A stretch of 64,000 nt of DNA from Rhizobium sp. GTDB taxonomy: Bacteria > Pseudomonadota > Alphaproteobacteria > Rhizobiales > Rhizobiaceae. The position numbers and the translations under genes are program-made. The notes under the pieces are model-generated. The model made no database searches, was not told the DNA's origin, and was given only the letters and a program-made list of their open reading frames with translations. Shown in pieces: positions 17,247-26,449 of this stretch (positions are counted from its first letter, which is position 1; each line of letters opens with the position of its first letter). The stretch is from assembly GCA_002796995.1 (NCBI GenBank), contig PEKW01000007.1, positions 1 through 64,000 on the forward strand. Direction: 5' to 3'.

Positions 17247-18056
17247 TCATTGCGACTTGGCGTCGGAGGCCTTGACCACCGAACCCGACTTGATGACCTG
17301 GATCATCGGCCCCCCGGAGCCCCCGCTCAGCAGGTAGTCTGCGGCGGACGTATCCTCCTCCTGGGCATCGGCGACCGAGCGGAGCGCCAAGGACAGGCGT
17401 TCCGCCATCTGCTGGGCGACGGTGATGACCTTGGCCTGGTCCGGGGTGAGCTCGAGGGTGGCGGTCGTGCCGACCACCGACTTCTCGCCATCCGGTTTTT
17501 CCTGGATCTGCTGGTCGATCGCGAGCACGCGCACGTTGGAAAGTACGGTCTCGGTCAGATAGTTTTCCTCGGTGCCACGGCGCACCATGATTACGTCGAC
17601 ACGGTCGTTCGGCAGGATGAAACCGCCGGCGCCGGTGGCCACCGAGATCTCGGTGGAGACCGCGCGCTTGCCCGAAGGCAGCAGCGACGACATGACCCGG
17701 CCGGACGAATCGGCGATCTTCTCGCGCCGCACCGGTTCGCCCTCGAACATGGGCAGGCGGACGACGACGCCCGTCAGTTCGGTCATGGCCTGGGGCCGGG
17801 TGCTTTCGGTGATGAAACCTTCGACGACGCTGCCCTCGGGCCAGGCCATCCATCGCATCGACTTGTCGTCAAGGCGGGAGCCGACGGGGAGATTTGCGGC
17901 GGAAACCAGGACGTTGACCGTCGGTTCCTTTTTCATCACCGCCTCGGCCTGTTGCAGCACGACGGATTTCGAACCGCTGAGCCGCATGGCCAGCAGTCCG
18001 GCCATGCCGGCGGCGACGATAGCCACTGCGAGAATGATGATACGCGCGGGTTTCAT
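17247..18056 (-). CDS. cpaB: CpaB/RcpC, Flp pilus assembly protein
   Basis: A 269-residue protein. An N-terminal membrane anchor (IIILAVAIVAAGMAGLLAM) precedes a SAF domain, visible as VSAANLPVGSRLDDKSM and the later AVSTEISVATGAGGFILPNDRVDVIMVRR-like region. It is thought to help stabilise the secretin and to bind the wall. The ATG at 18056 follows a 126-base gap after cpaA that is AT-rich and may hold a separate promoter. Confidence 0.92.
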   Translation of the reverse strand: MKPARIIILAVAIVAAGMAGLLAMRLSGSKSVVLQQAEAVMKKEPTVNVLVSAANLPVGSRLDDKSMRWMAWPEGSVVEGFITESTRPQAMTELTGVVVRLPMFEGEPVRREKIADSSGRVMSSLLPSGKRAVSTEISVATGAGGFILPNDRVDVIMVRRGTEENYLTETVLSNVRVLAIDQQIQEKPDGEKSVVGTTATLELTPDQAKVITVAQQMAERLSLALRSVADAQEEDTSAADYLLSGGSGGPMIQVIKSGSVVKASDAKSQ

Positions 18057-18182
18057 GATCGTTCCTTGAGGGACACAAAGCTCTGTGCCTCGCAGAATGG
18101 TCAGCAATTGGTATAATTATGGTTAATAAGCCGCTTACGATCTTGGTTAACGATCGCTTTCTTTTCGCGCCGGGCGAATGCC

Positions 18183-18695
18183 TCAGCGGATGTTTTCGAG
18201 CGCGGCGAGCACCAGAGGCGACTGGGGATAGGTCATCAGGCCGGCCAGACCGATGCCGATCGCATAGGGCACCTTCTTGGCGCCGAGCAGCGAATGGGGC
18301 AGCGGAAGGCCCATGGCCAGCACGGTGCTGGAGCGGGCCCGCAGGAGCAGGATGGCAATGGTCAGGACGCCGCCCAGGTAAGCGACATGGATCACGAAGG
18401 ACAGGAGCGAGGGGTTGAAGCCGTACCAGACGGCAGCCGCGGTCAGCAGCTTGGCGTCGCCGCCGCCCATGACGTTGAGCGCGAAGAGCGAGAAGCCAAC
18501 GGAAAAGACGATGAGGCCGGCGAGAAGGTGCAGACCGAAGCCGGTCCAGGTGAGACCGACGAACGGCGCCACAACGAGAAAGGATGCCAGCAGGATCACC
18601 GGGATCCGGTTGGGGATCGTCATTTCGAGAAGGTCCGTCAGAGCCGCGAGAACGAGGCAGAGCGGAAATATGACGAATATCGCGGCTTCAAGCAT
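18183..18695 (-). CDS. cpaA: CpaA, prepilin peptidase (A24 family)
   Basis: A 170-residue polytopic membrane peptidase that cleaves the Flp prepilin leader. The two catalytic aspartates are in LTDLLEMTIPN and GGGDAKLL, the GxGD motif of this family. The protein is short, as usual for CpaA/TadV, which lacks the N-methylation domain. The ATG at 18695 is chosen over a GTG five codons upstream. It lies downstream of flp behind a terminator, so it probably receives read-through or has its own promoter. Confidence 0.9.
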   Translation of the reverse strand: MLEAAIFVIFPLCLVLAALTDLLEMTIPNRIPVILLASFLVVAPFVGLTWTGFGLHLLAGLIVFSVGFSLFALNVMGGGDAKLLTAAAVWYGFNPSLLSFVIHVAYLGGVLTIAILLLRARSSTVLAMGLPLPHSLLGAKKVPYAIGIGLAGLMTYPQSPLVLAALENIR

Positions 18696-18778
18696 GGCAA
18701 TATCCCACACCGACAGGGCTTAATTTTCCGGAAACGCCGGTTCGGAGGCACCGAACAAAGTCGCCGTGTCCCCCTATA

Positions 18779-18810
18779 AAAAAAGTGCCGCCCGTGAGAG
18801 CGGCACTTTT
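18779..18810 (-). terminator. Terminator after the Flp pilin gene
   Basis: Read on the minus strand, AAAAGTGCCGC and GCGGCACTTTT form a stem with a short loop, followed by eight T residues. It lies directly after the pilin stop and before cpaA. Partial termination here would keep pilin mRNA far above that of the assembly genes. Confidence 0.85.
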
Positions 18811-18835
18811 CGAAGCCGAGATTGGCTTGAATGTA

Positions 18836-19012
18836 TTACGGCTGGTTGGCGTCGAGTTCGCCAGACAGGTTGGTGAAGGTGTCGTTCAGCGAGTTGCCGA
18901 GCGTCGAAGCACCGGTGATGAGGGCGACGGAGATGAGAGCGGCGATCAGGCCGTACTCGATCGCGGTTGCGCCGGATTCATCCTTGAAGAAACGTGCAAA
19001 AATCTTGGTCAT
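18836..19012 (-). CDS. Flp family type IVb pilin
   Basis: A 58-residue major pilin. A basic leader (MTKIFARFFKDESG) is followed by the Flp hallmark, with Gly14 before the predicted cut and Glu19-Tyr20 in ATAIEYGLIAALISVALI. The hydrophobic helix runs to about residue 33, and the short polar tail ends in LDANQP. A strong ribosome binding site (GGAGTAGGAGAG) lies upstream and a terminator downstream, both consistent with high expression. This is the first gene of the cpa cluster and would be the structural subunit. Confidence 0.93.
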   Translation of the reverse strand: MTKIFARFFKDESGATAIEYGLIAALISVALITGASTLGNSLNDTFTNLSGELDANQP

Positions 19013-19581
19013 GTTACTCTCCTACTCCACGAAAGTTGTTCAGCACTTCCGGCAACTGTTTGCCGTTGCTCGGATGACTGCAAACTACACAGCGGCCATT
19101 GCCATCGGCTTAACAAAAAGGGTTAGCGAGTCCTAAAGGCCGGATTGCGCGCAGTGTGGTAAATGAAAGGGGAATGGTTCCGGCGGTATTTGATCCAATG
19201 CCGGACGGGGCGCGGATATCCTAAAAATTACCCAATATTATCAGCTGATTGGCGGGAAGGCCCTGCAGCACGTTGACCGGGGCCGGGGCTCCCCCGGCGC
19301 CGAGCTGGCAGGTCCGCGGCAGTCGACCGGGGTCTTAACGAAGGTCCTTTTGCACCATTTCGGCACCCGAGGCGGTTCGGAGCGGTCAAATCGGCGAATT
19401 CTCTCTCACTGACCCGTGCAGAATTCCTGCCATTTGCCGCTTGCCGGCACGACGTGCGAAGGAAATCGCCTCCGCAGGCCCGTCCAAGGCGTTTCGCCCG
19501 GCAACTTAACGGTTCATTCACCATTCCTGCCCATGCTCTGAAGCCAGTCACTATTACAGGCTGTTCAAAAGGCTGGCACGT
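19013..19581. other. Divergent intergenic region between flp and the pilus N-domain gene
   Basis: No gene is recognisable on either strand. It should hold the flp promoter and leader (minus strand) and the promoter for the plus-strand TadE arm. A GC-rich hairpin (GCCGGGG/CCCCGGC, 19282-19298) lies in the middle, and there is an AT-rich patch near 19220-19245. Confidence 0.5.
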
Positions 19582-19995
19582 ATGTTGTCTCGCAGCGCTA
19601 TCTTCTCGCTTGCCGGCGCCCTGGCGCTGAGCGGAGTTCTTGCCGCAGGTCCCGGACGGGCCGACGACGACACCGTGCTGCGCGTCTATATGAACAGCGC
19701 GCGCGTACTCAAGCTCGACCGCCCCGTCAGCAAGGTGATCGTCGGCAATTCCGACGTGGCCGACGCGACCGTCGCCGACTCCAGGACCATCGTGCTGACC
19801 GGCCGGGCTTTCGGCACCACCAATCTCGTCCTGCTCGACGCCGACGGCAATGCGATCGTCGATGAGCGCATCCTCGTTTCGATCGACGAGGGCAATACGG
19901 TGCGGGTGTTCAAGGCGACGTCGAGAACCGTGCTGTCCTGCTCGCCCAACTGCGAAGAACATGCCGCCACCGGCAGCGCAGCCGCCACGAACTGA
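19582..19995 (+). CDS. Stand-alone secretin N-domain (pilus assembly N-terminal) protein
   Basis: A 137-residue exported protein. The signal peptide (MLSRSAIFSLAGALALSGV, cut near GRA-DDD) is followed by one domain matching the N domain of CpaC: compare VGNSDVADATVADSRTIVLTG here with VADPEMADAVTRTSRRIYLFG in CpaC. The C-terminal tail carries CSPNC, a possible disulfide. It probably acts in the periplasm with the pilus secretin. It heads the plus-strand arm with two TadE-like genes. Confidence 0.8.
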   Translation: MLSRSAIFSLAGALALSGVLAAGPGRADDDTVLRVYMNSARVLKLDRPVSKVIVGNSDVADATVADSRTIVLTGRAFGTTNLVLLDADGNAIVDERILVSIDEGNTVRVFKATSRTVLSCSPNCEEHAATGSAAATN

Positions 19996-20129
19996 GGCGA
20001 AGCGAGGCTTCGCCCCTTACCCCCGCGGGCCGGCGGATGCGGAACCTCGAATTGTAAAGATCGCCGAAACGGAAAATCAATACTTCGCTCTTAACGTCGA
20101 GCCTTGATCCGGACATCGGAAAACGGGCG

Positions 20130-20759
20130 ATGAGCGCGAACTTGCAGCACCATGACGGGCAACCGAAGGCCAGGCGTCCCAAGCGACGTGCCTGGCGCCG
20201 CCTCCTGCGCTCCAGAGACGGCGCGGCGGCGATCGAGTTCGCCATCCTCTCCATCCCCTATTTCATCATCGTCTTCGCCATCTTCGAGACCTTCGCCGCC
20301 TACACGGCCGAGCAGCTGGTAACGAATGCCGTCAACACCATGGCGCGCGAGCTTCGCACCGGAAACATCACCTATAATCTCGGCCGCGCCACGGACATGA
20401 CGGAAAAGCAGTTCCGCACCGCGTTCTGCGACGAGGTCTCGATCATGATCGCCTGCTCGGCGAGCGAACCGGACACGCCGGAGAAGCTCTATCTCGACGT
20501 GGAGACCCTGCCGACCTTCAAGGCGATCGCGGACAAGGCGAGCATCCCGCGTACCGGCGGCGCGTATTCCGATCTCGACACCTCCGCCTTCCACTTCACG
20601 CCGGGCGGACCCGACACCATCAACCTGCTGCGCGCCTACTACCGCTGGAACGTCACCTTCGACCTGATCCGCGCCATCACGCATATCCGGCCGGACAGCG
20701 ACACCCAGCAGTTCCTCATCATCGCGACGACCGCGTTCAGGAGCGAGGACTACCCGTGA
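20130..20759 (+). CDS. TadE-family pilus assembly pseudopilin (first)
   Basis: A 209-residue protein. A basic cytoplasmic N-terminus leads to the TadE motif RDGAAAIEFAILSIP, containing the G-x4-E pattern and a single membrane helix. The remainder is periplasmic and has two cysteines (AFCDEV and IACSAS). TadE/F proteins are minor pseudopilins processed by the prepilin peptidase. It overlaps the next gene by four bases (GTGA), so the two are probably translated together. Confidence 0.88.
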   Translation: MSANLQHHDGQPKARRPKRRAWRRLLRSRDGAAAIEFAILSIPYFIIVFAIFETFAAYTAEQLVTNAVNTMARELRTGNITYNLGRATDMTEKQFRTAFCDEVSIMIACSASEPDTPEKLYLDVETLPTFKAIADKASIPRTGGAYSDLDTSAFHFTPGGPDTINLLRAYYRWNVTFDLIRAITHIRPDSDTQQFLIIATTAFRSEDYP

Positions 20760-21379
20760 CGCGTCCCGACACCTCCGACAGACGAAAAGGCATAGGCCTC
20801 AACGGCCGTCTGGCCGTCTTCGCCCGCCCGGCCGCGCTGCTGCGCCGGTTGATGCGCGAGCGCGACGGGATCGGCGGGGTGGAGTTCGCCCTGCTCGCTC
20901 CGGTGCTGATCGTGCTCTATCTCTGCGCCTTCGAGCTGATGACGGGGTTCAGCGTGTCGAAGAAGGTTTCGATGGCCGCAAGCACCGTGGCCGATCTCGT
21001 CAGCCGGACTGACAAGGTTTCCACGACCGATCTCGAAGGCATGATCGATGTCACCAATGCCGTTTTCCCGCCCTATGGCGTCGACAATCTCTCGCTGAGG
21101 ATCACCGGCGTCACGGTCGATGCCGCCCGACAGGCCAAGGTCGCCTGGTCCTGGTCGAATTCGGGGGCGGCACCCTATGCGGTCGGCTCGACCGTCGACG
21201 TGCCGGACGACATGCGCGGCGAGGAAACCTTCCTGATCCGGTCCGAACTGAGCGTCGACCATGAGCTCCTGATGTATCTTCCAGCCCTCTCCGGTTCGCA
21301 GATCAAGGAGATCACCATCCGCCGCGAGTTCTTCTTCCGGCAACGCATCAACACCAACATCACCTGCACCGACTGCTGA
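20756..21379 (+). CDS. TadE-family pilus assembly pseudopilin (second)
   Basis: A 207-residue protein starting with GTG inside the stop of the preceding gene. The N-terminal basic region is followed by RERDGIGGVEFALLAPVLIVLY, which has the pseudopilin G-x4-E pattern and membrane helix. The periplasmic part is about 150 residues and ends in CTDC. It is the partner of the 20130 gene. The large von Willebrand-domain TadG, often next to these genes, is not present here. Confidence 0.88.
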   Translation: MTRPDTSDRRKGIGLNGRLAVFARPAALLRRLMRERDGIGGVEFALLAPVLIVLYLCAFELMTGFSVSKKVSMAASTVADLVSRTDKVSTTDLEGMIDVTNAVFPPYGVDNLSLRITGVTVDAARQAKVAWSWSNSGAAPYAVGSTVDVPDDMRGEETFLIRSELSVDHELLMYLPALSGSQIKEITIRREFFFRQRINTNITCTDC

Positions 21380-21535
21380 CGGCCACCGCGCCGCCAGCTT
21401 TCCTGCGCCCGGCCCGATGCGATCGCCGGCCCCATGGCGGGTTTGCCAAGGCGGGCGCTTGGCGCTAAACATGCCGCTTCGACCGCCCGGAAGACACAAG
21501 GCCATGACGGCCATGTCCCGCGGCGCAGGTGAGCC

Positions 21536-22756
21536 ATGGCACGAGCATTTCTTTTCGTTCTTGATTCCTTCGGCATCGGCGGTGCGCCCGATGCGCCCGC
21601 CTATGGCGATGACGGGTCCGATACGTTCGGCCATATAGCCGAGTTCTGCGCGGCGGGTGCAGGCGACCGCAAGGGCCTGCGGTCCGGTCCGCTTTCGCTT
21701 CCGAACATGTCGGCGCTCGGACTGATCGCCATCGCCAAGCTCGCGACCGGCCGCGCGCCGGCGGGCATGCCGCTTCCCGAGCGGGTGTTCGGCCTGCACG
21801 GCGCGGCAAACGAGGTTTCGCACGGCAAGGACACGCCGTCGGGCCACTGGGAGATCGCCGGCACGCCGGTGATGTTCGACTGGGGCTATTTCCCCGCCGA
21901 GGGTGAGGCCTTCTCACCCGAGCTGGTTGAGGCGATCTGCCGCGAGGCGGAGCTTCCCGGCATTCTCGGCAATTGCCACGCGTCGGGCACGGAGATCATC
22001 GCGAAGTTCGGCGAGGAGCATATCCGCACCGGCAAGCCGATCTGCTACACGTCCTCGGACTCGGTCTTCCAGATCGCCGCGCACGAGACGCATTTTGGCC
22101 TGGAGCGACTGCTGTCGCTGTGCCAGATCGTGCGCCGCCTGATCGATCCGCTCAATATCGGCCGCGTCATCGCCCGACCCTTCGTCGGCGAGACGCCCGC
22201 CACCTTCCAGCGGACCGGCAACCGCCGCGACTATTCCGTTCTGCCGCCGGAGCCGACCCTGCTCGACCGCCTCGTCGAGGCCGGACGCAGCGTGCACGGT
22301 GTCGGCAAGATCGGCGACATCTTCGCCCACCAGGGCGTGTCGTGCGTCATCAAGGCGAACGGCAACATGGCGCTGATGGATGCCACGCTCCAGGTCATGG
22401 ACGAGGCGGCGGACGGCGACCTGGTGTTCAGCAATTTCGTCGATTTCGACATGCTCTACGGCCACCGCCGCGACGTGCCGGGCTATGCTGCGGCGCTCGA
22501 GGCCTTCGACCGGCGGCTGCCCGAGGTGCATCGCAAGCTCAAGCCCGGCGACATGGTGCTGATGACCGCCGACCATGGCTGCGACCCGACCTGGCGCGGC
22601 ACCGATCACACCCGCGAACGCGTGCCGATCATGGCCTTCGGGCCCGGCATCAAGTCGCGTATGATCGGCATCCGCAACACCTATGCCGATATCGGCGAGA
22701 CGGTGGCCGCCCATCTCGGCATTCCGGCCGGGCGTCACGGACGGAGCTTCCTTTGA
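21536..22756 (+). CDS. deoB: Phosphopentomutase
   Basis: A 406-residue enzyme of the alkaline-phosphatase superfamily that interconverts (deoxy)ribose 1-phosphate and 5-phosphate. The family metal and nucleophile motifs are present: FVLDSFGIG at the N-terminus, [10 protein letters not shown] with the acceptor threonine, and [11 protein letters not shown] near the end. It feeds sugar phosphates from nucleoside phosphorolysis into the DeoC aldolase and pentose phosphate steps. The TGA stop overlaps the TTG start of add. Confidence 0.95.
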   Translation: MARAFLFVLDSFGIGGAPDAPAYGDDGSDTFGHIAEFCAAGAGDRKGLRSGPLSLPNMSALGLIAIAKLATGRAPAGMPLPERVFGLHGAANEVSHGKDTPSGHWEIAGTPVMFDWGYFPAEGEAFSPELVEAICREAELPGILGNCHASGTEIIAKFGEEHIRTGKPICYTSSDSVFQIAAHETHFGLERLLSLCQIVRRLIDPLNIGRVIARPFVGETPATFQRTGNRRDYSVLPPEPTLLDRLVEAGRSVHGVGKIGDIFAHQGVSCVIKANGNMALMDATLQVMDEAADGDLVFSNFVDFDMLYGHRRDVPGYAAALEAFDRRLPEVHRKLKPGDMVLMTADHGCDPTWRGTDHTRERVPIMAFGPGIKSRMIGIRNTYADIGETVAAHLGIPAGRHGRSFL

Positions 22757-23721
22757 CCGCACATCTGAAGAAGGCCGAACTCCACTGCCACGTGGAGGGC
22801 GCCGCACCGCCAGCACTGACCATGGCGCAAGCCGAGAAATACGGCGTTGCGACCGACGGCTTCGTCCAGGACGGCGCCTATGTGTGGAACGACTTCACCA
22901 GTTTCATCGCCTGCTATGATTTCGTCGCCTCGGTCTTCCGTACGGCGGAAGACTATGCGGCGCTGGCCGAAGCCTATCTTCTCGAACTTTCTGCCACGAA
23001 CACGATCTATAGCGAGCTGTTCATCTCGCCCGACCATGGCGAAGCCGTCGGCCTTTCGCCCGACGACTATGTCGGCGGGCTTGCGGCCGGCATCCTGTCG
23101 GCTAGGCAAAAGACCGGCATCGAATGCCGCATGGTGATCATCGGCGAACGGCATCTGGGACCCGAAAATGTACTCGCCCGCGCCAAATGGGCGGCGAAGT
23201 TTAACCATCCGCTGGTCACCGGCTTCAACATGGCCGGCGAGGAGCGGATGAACCGCGTGGTCGACTATGCGCCAGCCTTCGACGTGGTGCGCGAGGCGGG
23301 TCTCGGGCTCACCATCCATGCCGGCGAACTCTGCGGCGCCTTCTCCGTCGCCGATGCGCTGGATCTGGTGAAGCCGAGCCGCATCGGCCACGGCGTGCGG
23401 GCGATCGAGGATGCGGATCTGGTGAAGCGCCTGGCCGATCTCGGCACGGTGCTGGAGGTCTGCCCGGGATCGAACATCGCGCTCAAGGTCTTTCCCGACT
23501 ATGCCAGCCATCCGCTCCGGCGCTTCGTCGAGGCCGGGGTGCGCGTCACGCTCAATTCCGACGATCCGCCGTTCTTCCATACGTCGCTCGCCGCCGAGTA
23601 CGAGACGGCATCGAGGGTCATGGGCTTCTCGGACATCGAGATCAACGCCATGACGCGGACGGCGATCGAGGCGGCCTTTGTCGACGAACAGACCCGGAGC
23701 GCGCTGCTCGCGCGACTTTGA
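22753..23721 (+). CDS. add: Adenosine deaminase
   Basis: A 322-residue zinc deaminase converting (deoxy)adenosine to (deoxy)inosine. Metal ligands appear in AELHCHVEG near the N-terminus; the first HxH is [16 protein letters not shown] and the catalytic SDDP motif follow. The start is inferred as TTG at 22753, overlapping the deoB stop as TTGA; no ATG lies close enough to begin before the conserved HxH motif. It feeds the purine-nucleoside phosphorylase encoded across the locus. Confidence 0.92.
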   Translation: MTAHLKKAELHCHVEGAAPPALTMAQAEKYGVATDGFVQDGAYVWNDFTSFIACYDFVASVFRTAEDYAALAEAYLLELSATNTIYSELFISPDHGEAVGLSPDDYVGGLAAGILSARQKTGIECRMVIIGERHLGPENVLARAKWAAKFNHPLVTGFNMAGEERMNRVVDYAPAFDVVREAGLGLTIHAGELCGAFSVADALDLVKPSRIGHGVRAIEDADLVKRLADLGTVLEVCPGSNIALKVFPDYASHPLRRFVEAGVRVTLNSDDPPFFHTSLAAEYETASRVMGFSDIEINAMTRTAIEAAFVDEQTRSALLARL

Positions 23722-23756
23722 GCGGCCGCGCCTGGGGATGAGCGGGCAAATTTCAT

Positions 23757-23800
23757 CGGCGCCCTTGCGGGCGCCCGAGGGAATGTGGAAAACATTTCCT
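23757..23800 (+). promoter_or_regulatory. Two adjacent hairpins in the upp leader
   Basis: GGCGCCC-ttgc-GGGCGCC is followed at once by a weaker stem GGAATG/CATTTCC. Neither ends in a T run, so they may be a weak terminator for add or a leader structure for upp. Confidence 0.35.
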
Positions 23801-23830
23801 GTCGAACAAGAAGAATAGAAGGGCCCGACC

Positions 23831-24460
23831 ATGGACGGCGTCACAGTCATCAATCACCCGCTGGTACAGCACAAGCTCACCATCATGCGCCGCAAGGAGA
23901 CCTCGACCTCGAGCTTCCGTCGGCTGCTCAGGGAAATCTCCACGCTGCTCTGCTACGAGGTGACGCGTGACCTCGAACTGACCATGGAAACCATCGAGAC
24001 GCCGCTGACGACCATGCAGTCGCCGGTGCTCGAGGGCAAGAAGCTGGTCTTCGCCTCGATCCTGCGCGCCGGCAACGGCCTTCTGGAAGGCATGCTGGAG
24101 CTGGTGCCCGCCGCCCGCGTCTCGCATATCGGCGTCTACCGCGATCACGAAACGCTGCAGCCGGTCGAGTATTACTTCAAGGCGCCCGATGCGCTGGACG
24201 AGCGCCTGATCATCGTCGTCGACCCGATGCTCGCCACCGGCAATTCGTCGATCGCGGCCGTCGACAAGCTGAAGGAGCGCGGCGCGAAGAACATCCGCTT
24301 CCTCTGCCTGCTCGCGGCGCCTGAAGGCATCAAGCATTTCCGCGAGGCGCATCCGGATGTGCCGGTCTTCACCGCGGCGATCGACAGCCATCTCAACGAG
24401 AAGGGCTATATCATGCCTGGCCTCGGCGATGCCGGCGACCGCATGTACGGGACGAAATGA
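23831..24460 (+). CDS. upp: Uracil phosphoribosyltransferase
   Basis: A 209-residue enzyme making UMP from uracil and PRPP. The PRPP loop is [10 protein letters not shown] and the uracil-binding loop is [11 protein letters not shown] near the C-terminus. Length and motifs match the Upp family fully. It would salvage the uracil released by DeoA-type phosphorolysis encoded nearby. A terminator follows at 24485. Confidence 0.96.
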   Translation: MDGVTVINHPLVQHKLTIMRRKETSTSSFRRLLREISTLLCYEVTRDLELTMETIETPLTTMQSPVLEGKKLVFASILRAGNGLLEGMLELVPAARVSHIGVYRDHETLQPVEYYFKAPDALDERLIIVVDPMLATGNSSIAAVDKLKERGAKNIRFLCLLAAPEGIKHFREAHPDVPVFTAAIDSHLNEKGYIMPGLGDAGDRMYGTK

Positions 24461-24484
24461 AACCTTAACCAGTTTGCCGAGATC

Positions 24485-24519
24485 ACGGCCCGGAACGGCA
24501 GTTCCGGGCCGTTTTCGTT
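24485..24519 (+). terminator. Rho-independent terminator after upp
   Basis: An 11-base-pair stem ACGGCCCGGAA/TTCCGGGCCGT with a six-base loop is followed by TTTCGTTT. It is well placed 25 bases after the upp stop and closes the deoB-add-upp group. Confidence 0.88.
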
Positions 24520-24591
24520 TGCGCTTTAGCGGCTTTTCAACCGGGATGGGCTAACAGACCCCAAGAGGCTGAGACAGGCGGGAGACATGCC

Positions 24592-25107
24592 ATGCTGATG
24601 CGCGCAATCGGGCTGGTTTTCGTGGCGGCGGTACTGGCAACGCAGGTGCCGGGCGCCTTCGAGGCCTGGCAGAAACCGGTCTCGAATGGCGGCACCGGCG
24701 AAACCCCTGCCCCGACGCCCGTGGCGGTCGCTCCGGCGGGAACGACGATCCTCGAGGCCGATGCGGCGGGCCATTATCGCGGCACGTTCAGGCTCAACGG
24801 CAAGGCAACCGAGGCCATGGTCGATACCGGGGCCTCGCTGGTGGCGATCAACGAGACGACCGCGCGACGCATCGGGGTCAGCATCGCCTCGCTCGACTTC
24901 AAATATCCGATCAGCACGGCAAACGGCGAAACCCGCGCCGCGCATATCCGCCTGCAGCGCGTCGAAATCGGCAGCGTCCGGGTCGACGACGTCGATGCCT
25001 TCGTGCTGCGCGACAAGGCCCTGTCGGGCACATTGATCGGGGTGAGCTTCCTCAAGCACCTCGGCAGCTATTCCGCCGAGGGCGACCGGTTGAGACTGGA
25101 ACGCTGA
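24592..25107 (+). CDS. Retropepsin-like aspartic protease (TIGR02281 clan AA family)
   Basis: A 171-residue single-lobe aspartic protease. The N-terminal hydrophobic stretch (AIGLVFVAAVLATQV) is a membrane anchor or signal. The catalytic motif is VDTGASLVAIN at about residues 75-85, and the second family motif LIGVSFLKHL is near residue 142. As in viral and DdI-like proteases, one lobe suggests it works as a dimer, here in the periplasm. Its target is unknown. It lies between convergent nucleoside salvage groups but is not obviously connected. Confidence 0.85.
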   Translation: MLMRAIGLVFVAAVLATQVPGAFEAWQKPVSNGGTGETPAPTPVAVAPAGTTILEADAAGHYRGTFRLNGKATEAMVDTGASLVAINETTARRIGVSIASLDFKYPISTANGETRAAHIRLQRVEIGSVRVDDVDAFVLRDKALSGTLIGVSFLKHLGSYSAEGDRLRLER

Positions 25108-25135
25108 GGGCCGCGTAGCCGCCTCGCCCCGACGT

Positions 25136-26446
25136 TCAGCTGATGCGCTTGCCGATAACCGGACGCAGGGTCGGCTGCTCGTCGGCAATGCCATAGCTTG
25201 CCGTCACCATCTGCGCGGCACGCTCGCCGCTGTCGCGGTCGTTGGCATGCACGGTGGCGAGCAGATCGCCCTTGGACACGGCCGTGCCGAGCGGCACCAG
25301 ACCGGTCAGGCCGACGCGATGATCGATGGAATCCGTCGGCCGCTGGCGCCCGCCGCCAAGCGCGACGACGCAAAGACCGAGGCCCCGCGTATCGGCAGAG
25401 GCGAGATAGCCGTCGGACTTGGCCAGCACCGGAATCTCGATCGCCGCCTTCTGCAGGTAACGATCCGCACGGTCCATGAAGTCGACAGGTCCGCCGAGCG
25501 TATGCACCATGCGGCCGAACAGCTCGGCCGCCTTGCCGGAGGACAGCACGGCGCGGCACCGGGCGAGGCCAGCCTCGAGATCGGCGACGGTCCCGGCATT
25601 TGCCAGCATCTCGGCGCCGAGCGCCAGGGTCACCTCCTCGAGCCGCGTGCCGGCCTTGGCACCGCGCAGGAACTCGACCGCATTCAGCACCTCGACGGCA
25701 TTGCCGGCCGCATCGGCGAGCGGCTCGTTCATGTCGGTCAGAAGGGCCGTGGTGCGCACGCCGGCGCCATTGGCGACGGCCACCAGCGAACGGGCCAGCG
25801 CCTCGGCATCCTCGGCCTTGGCCATGAAGGCGCCGTTGCCGACCTTGACGTCGAGGACCAGGCTTTCGAGGCCCGCAGCCAGCTTCTTCGACAGGATGGA
25901 GGCGGTGATGAGCGGAATGGATTCCACGGTCGCGGTCACGTCGCGGATGGCATAGAGGCGCTTGTCGGCCGGCGCGAGGTCGCCCGTCTGGCCGATGATG
26001 GCGCAGCCGACCTCATCCACCACCCTGCGGAAAGTCGTGGCATCGGGCATCACGTCATAGCCGGGGATCGACTGCAACTTGTCGAGCGTGCCGCCGGTAT
26101 GGCCGAGGCCGCGGCCGGAGATCATCGGCACGGCGAGCCCGCAGGCGGCGACGATCGGCGCGAGCATCAGTGAGACATTGTCGCCGACGCCGCCGGTCGA
26201 ATGCTTGTCGGCGATCGGCTTGCCGACGCCTGCCCAGGACAGGACCTCGCCGGAATCGCGCATGGCGATCGTCAGCGCGACGATTTCCTCCGCCGTCATG
26301 CCCTTGAAGAACACCGCCATGGCAAAGGCCGCGACCTGCCCTTCGGAGATGGTTTCCTGGCTCAGCCCCTCGACGAAGGCGGTGATCTCGGCTGCGGTGA
26401 GCACGCCGCCGTCACGCTTGCGGCGGATGATTTCCTGGGGGAGCAT
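25136..26446 (-). CDS. deoA: Thymidine phosphorylase
   Basis: A 436-residue enzyme that cleaves thymidine and deoxyuridine with phosphate. The family signature [15 protein letters not shown] and the phosphate-site [10 protein letters not shown] are intact. It is the last gene of the minus-strand nucleoside operon, starting three bases after deoC ends. Its product, deoxyribose 1-phosphate, goes to DeoB and then DeoC. Confidence 0.96.
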   Translation of the reverse strand: MLPQEIIRRKRDGGVLTAAEITAFVEGLSQETISEGQVAAFAMAVFFKGMTAEEIVALTIAMRDSGEVLSWAGVGKPIADKHSTGGVGDNVSLMLAPIVAACGLAVPMISGRGLGHTGGTLDKLQSIPGYDVMPDATTFRRVVDEVGCAIIGQTGDLAPADKRLYAIRDVTATVESIPLITASILSKKLAAGLESLVLDVKVGNGAFMAKAEDAEALARSLVAVANGAGVRTTALLTDMNEPLADAAGNAVEVLNAVEFLRGAKAGTRLEEVTLALGAEMLANAGTVADLEAGLARCRAVLSSGKAAELFGRMVHTLGGPVDFMDRADRYLQKAAIEIPVLAKSDGYLASADTRGLGLCVVALGGGRQRPTDSIDHRVGLTGLVPLGTAVSKGDLLATVHANDRDSGERAAQMVTASYGIADEQPTLRPVIGKRIS

Positions 26447-26449
26447 GGA

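Noticed and set aside
13520-17337. Long plus-strand frames (716 and 549 residues) opposite cpaE-cpaB
   Set aside because: They are antisense to the pilus operon and show the His/Arg/Asp-rich composition typical of shadow frames in this GC content.
19110-19127. CtrA box upstream of flp (TTAA...TTAG)
   Set aside because: The two half sites are nine bases apart, not seven, so they do not fit the consensus.
19228-19962. 244-residue minus-strand frame across the flp-pilus intergenic region
   Set aside because: Half of it is antisense to the N-domain gene and the other half has no motif or start context.
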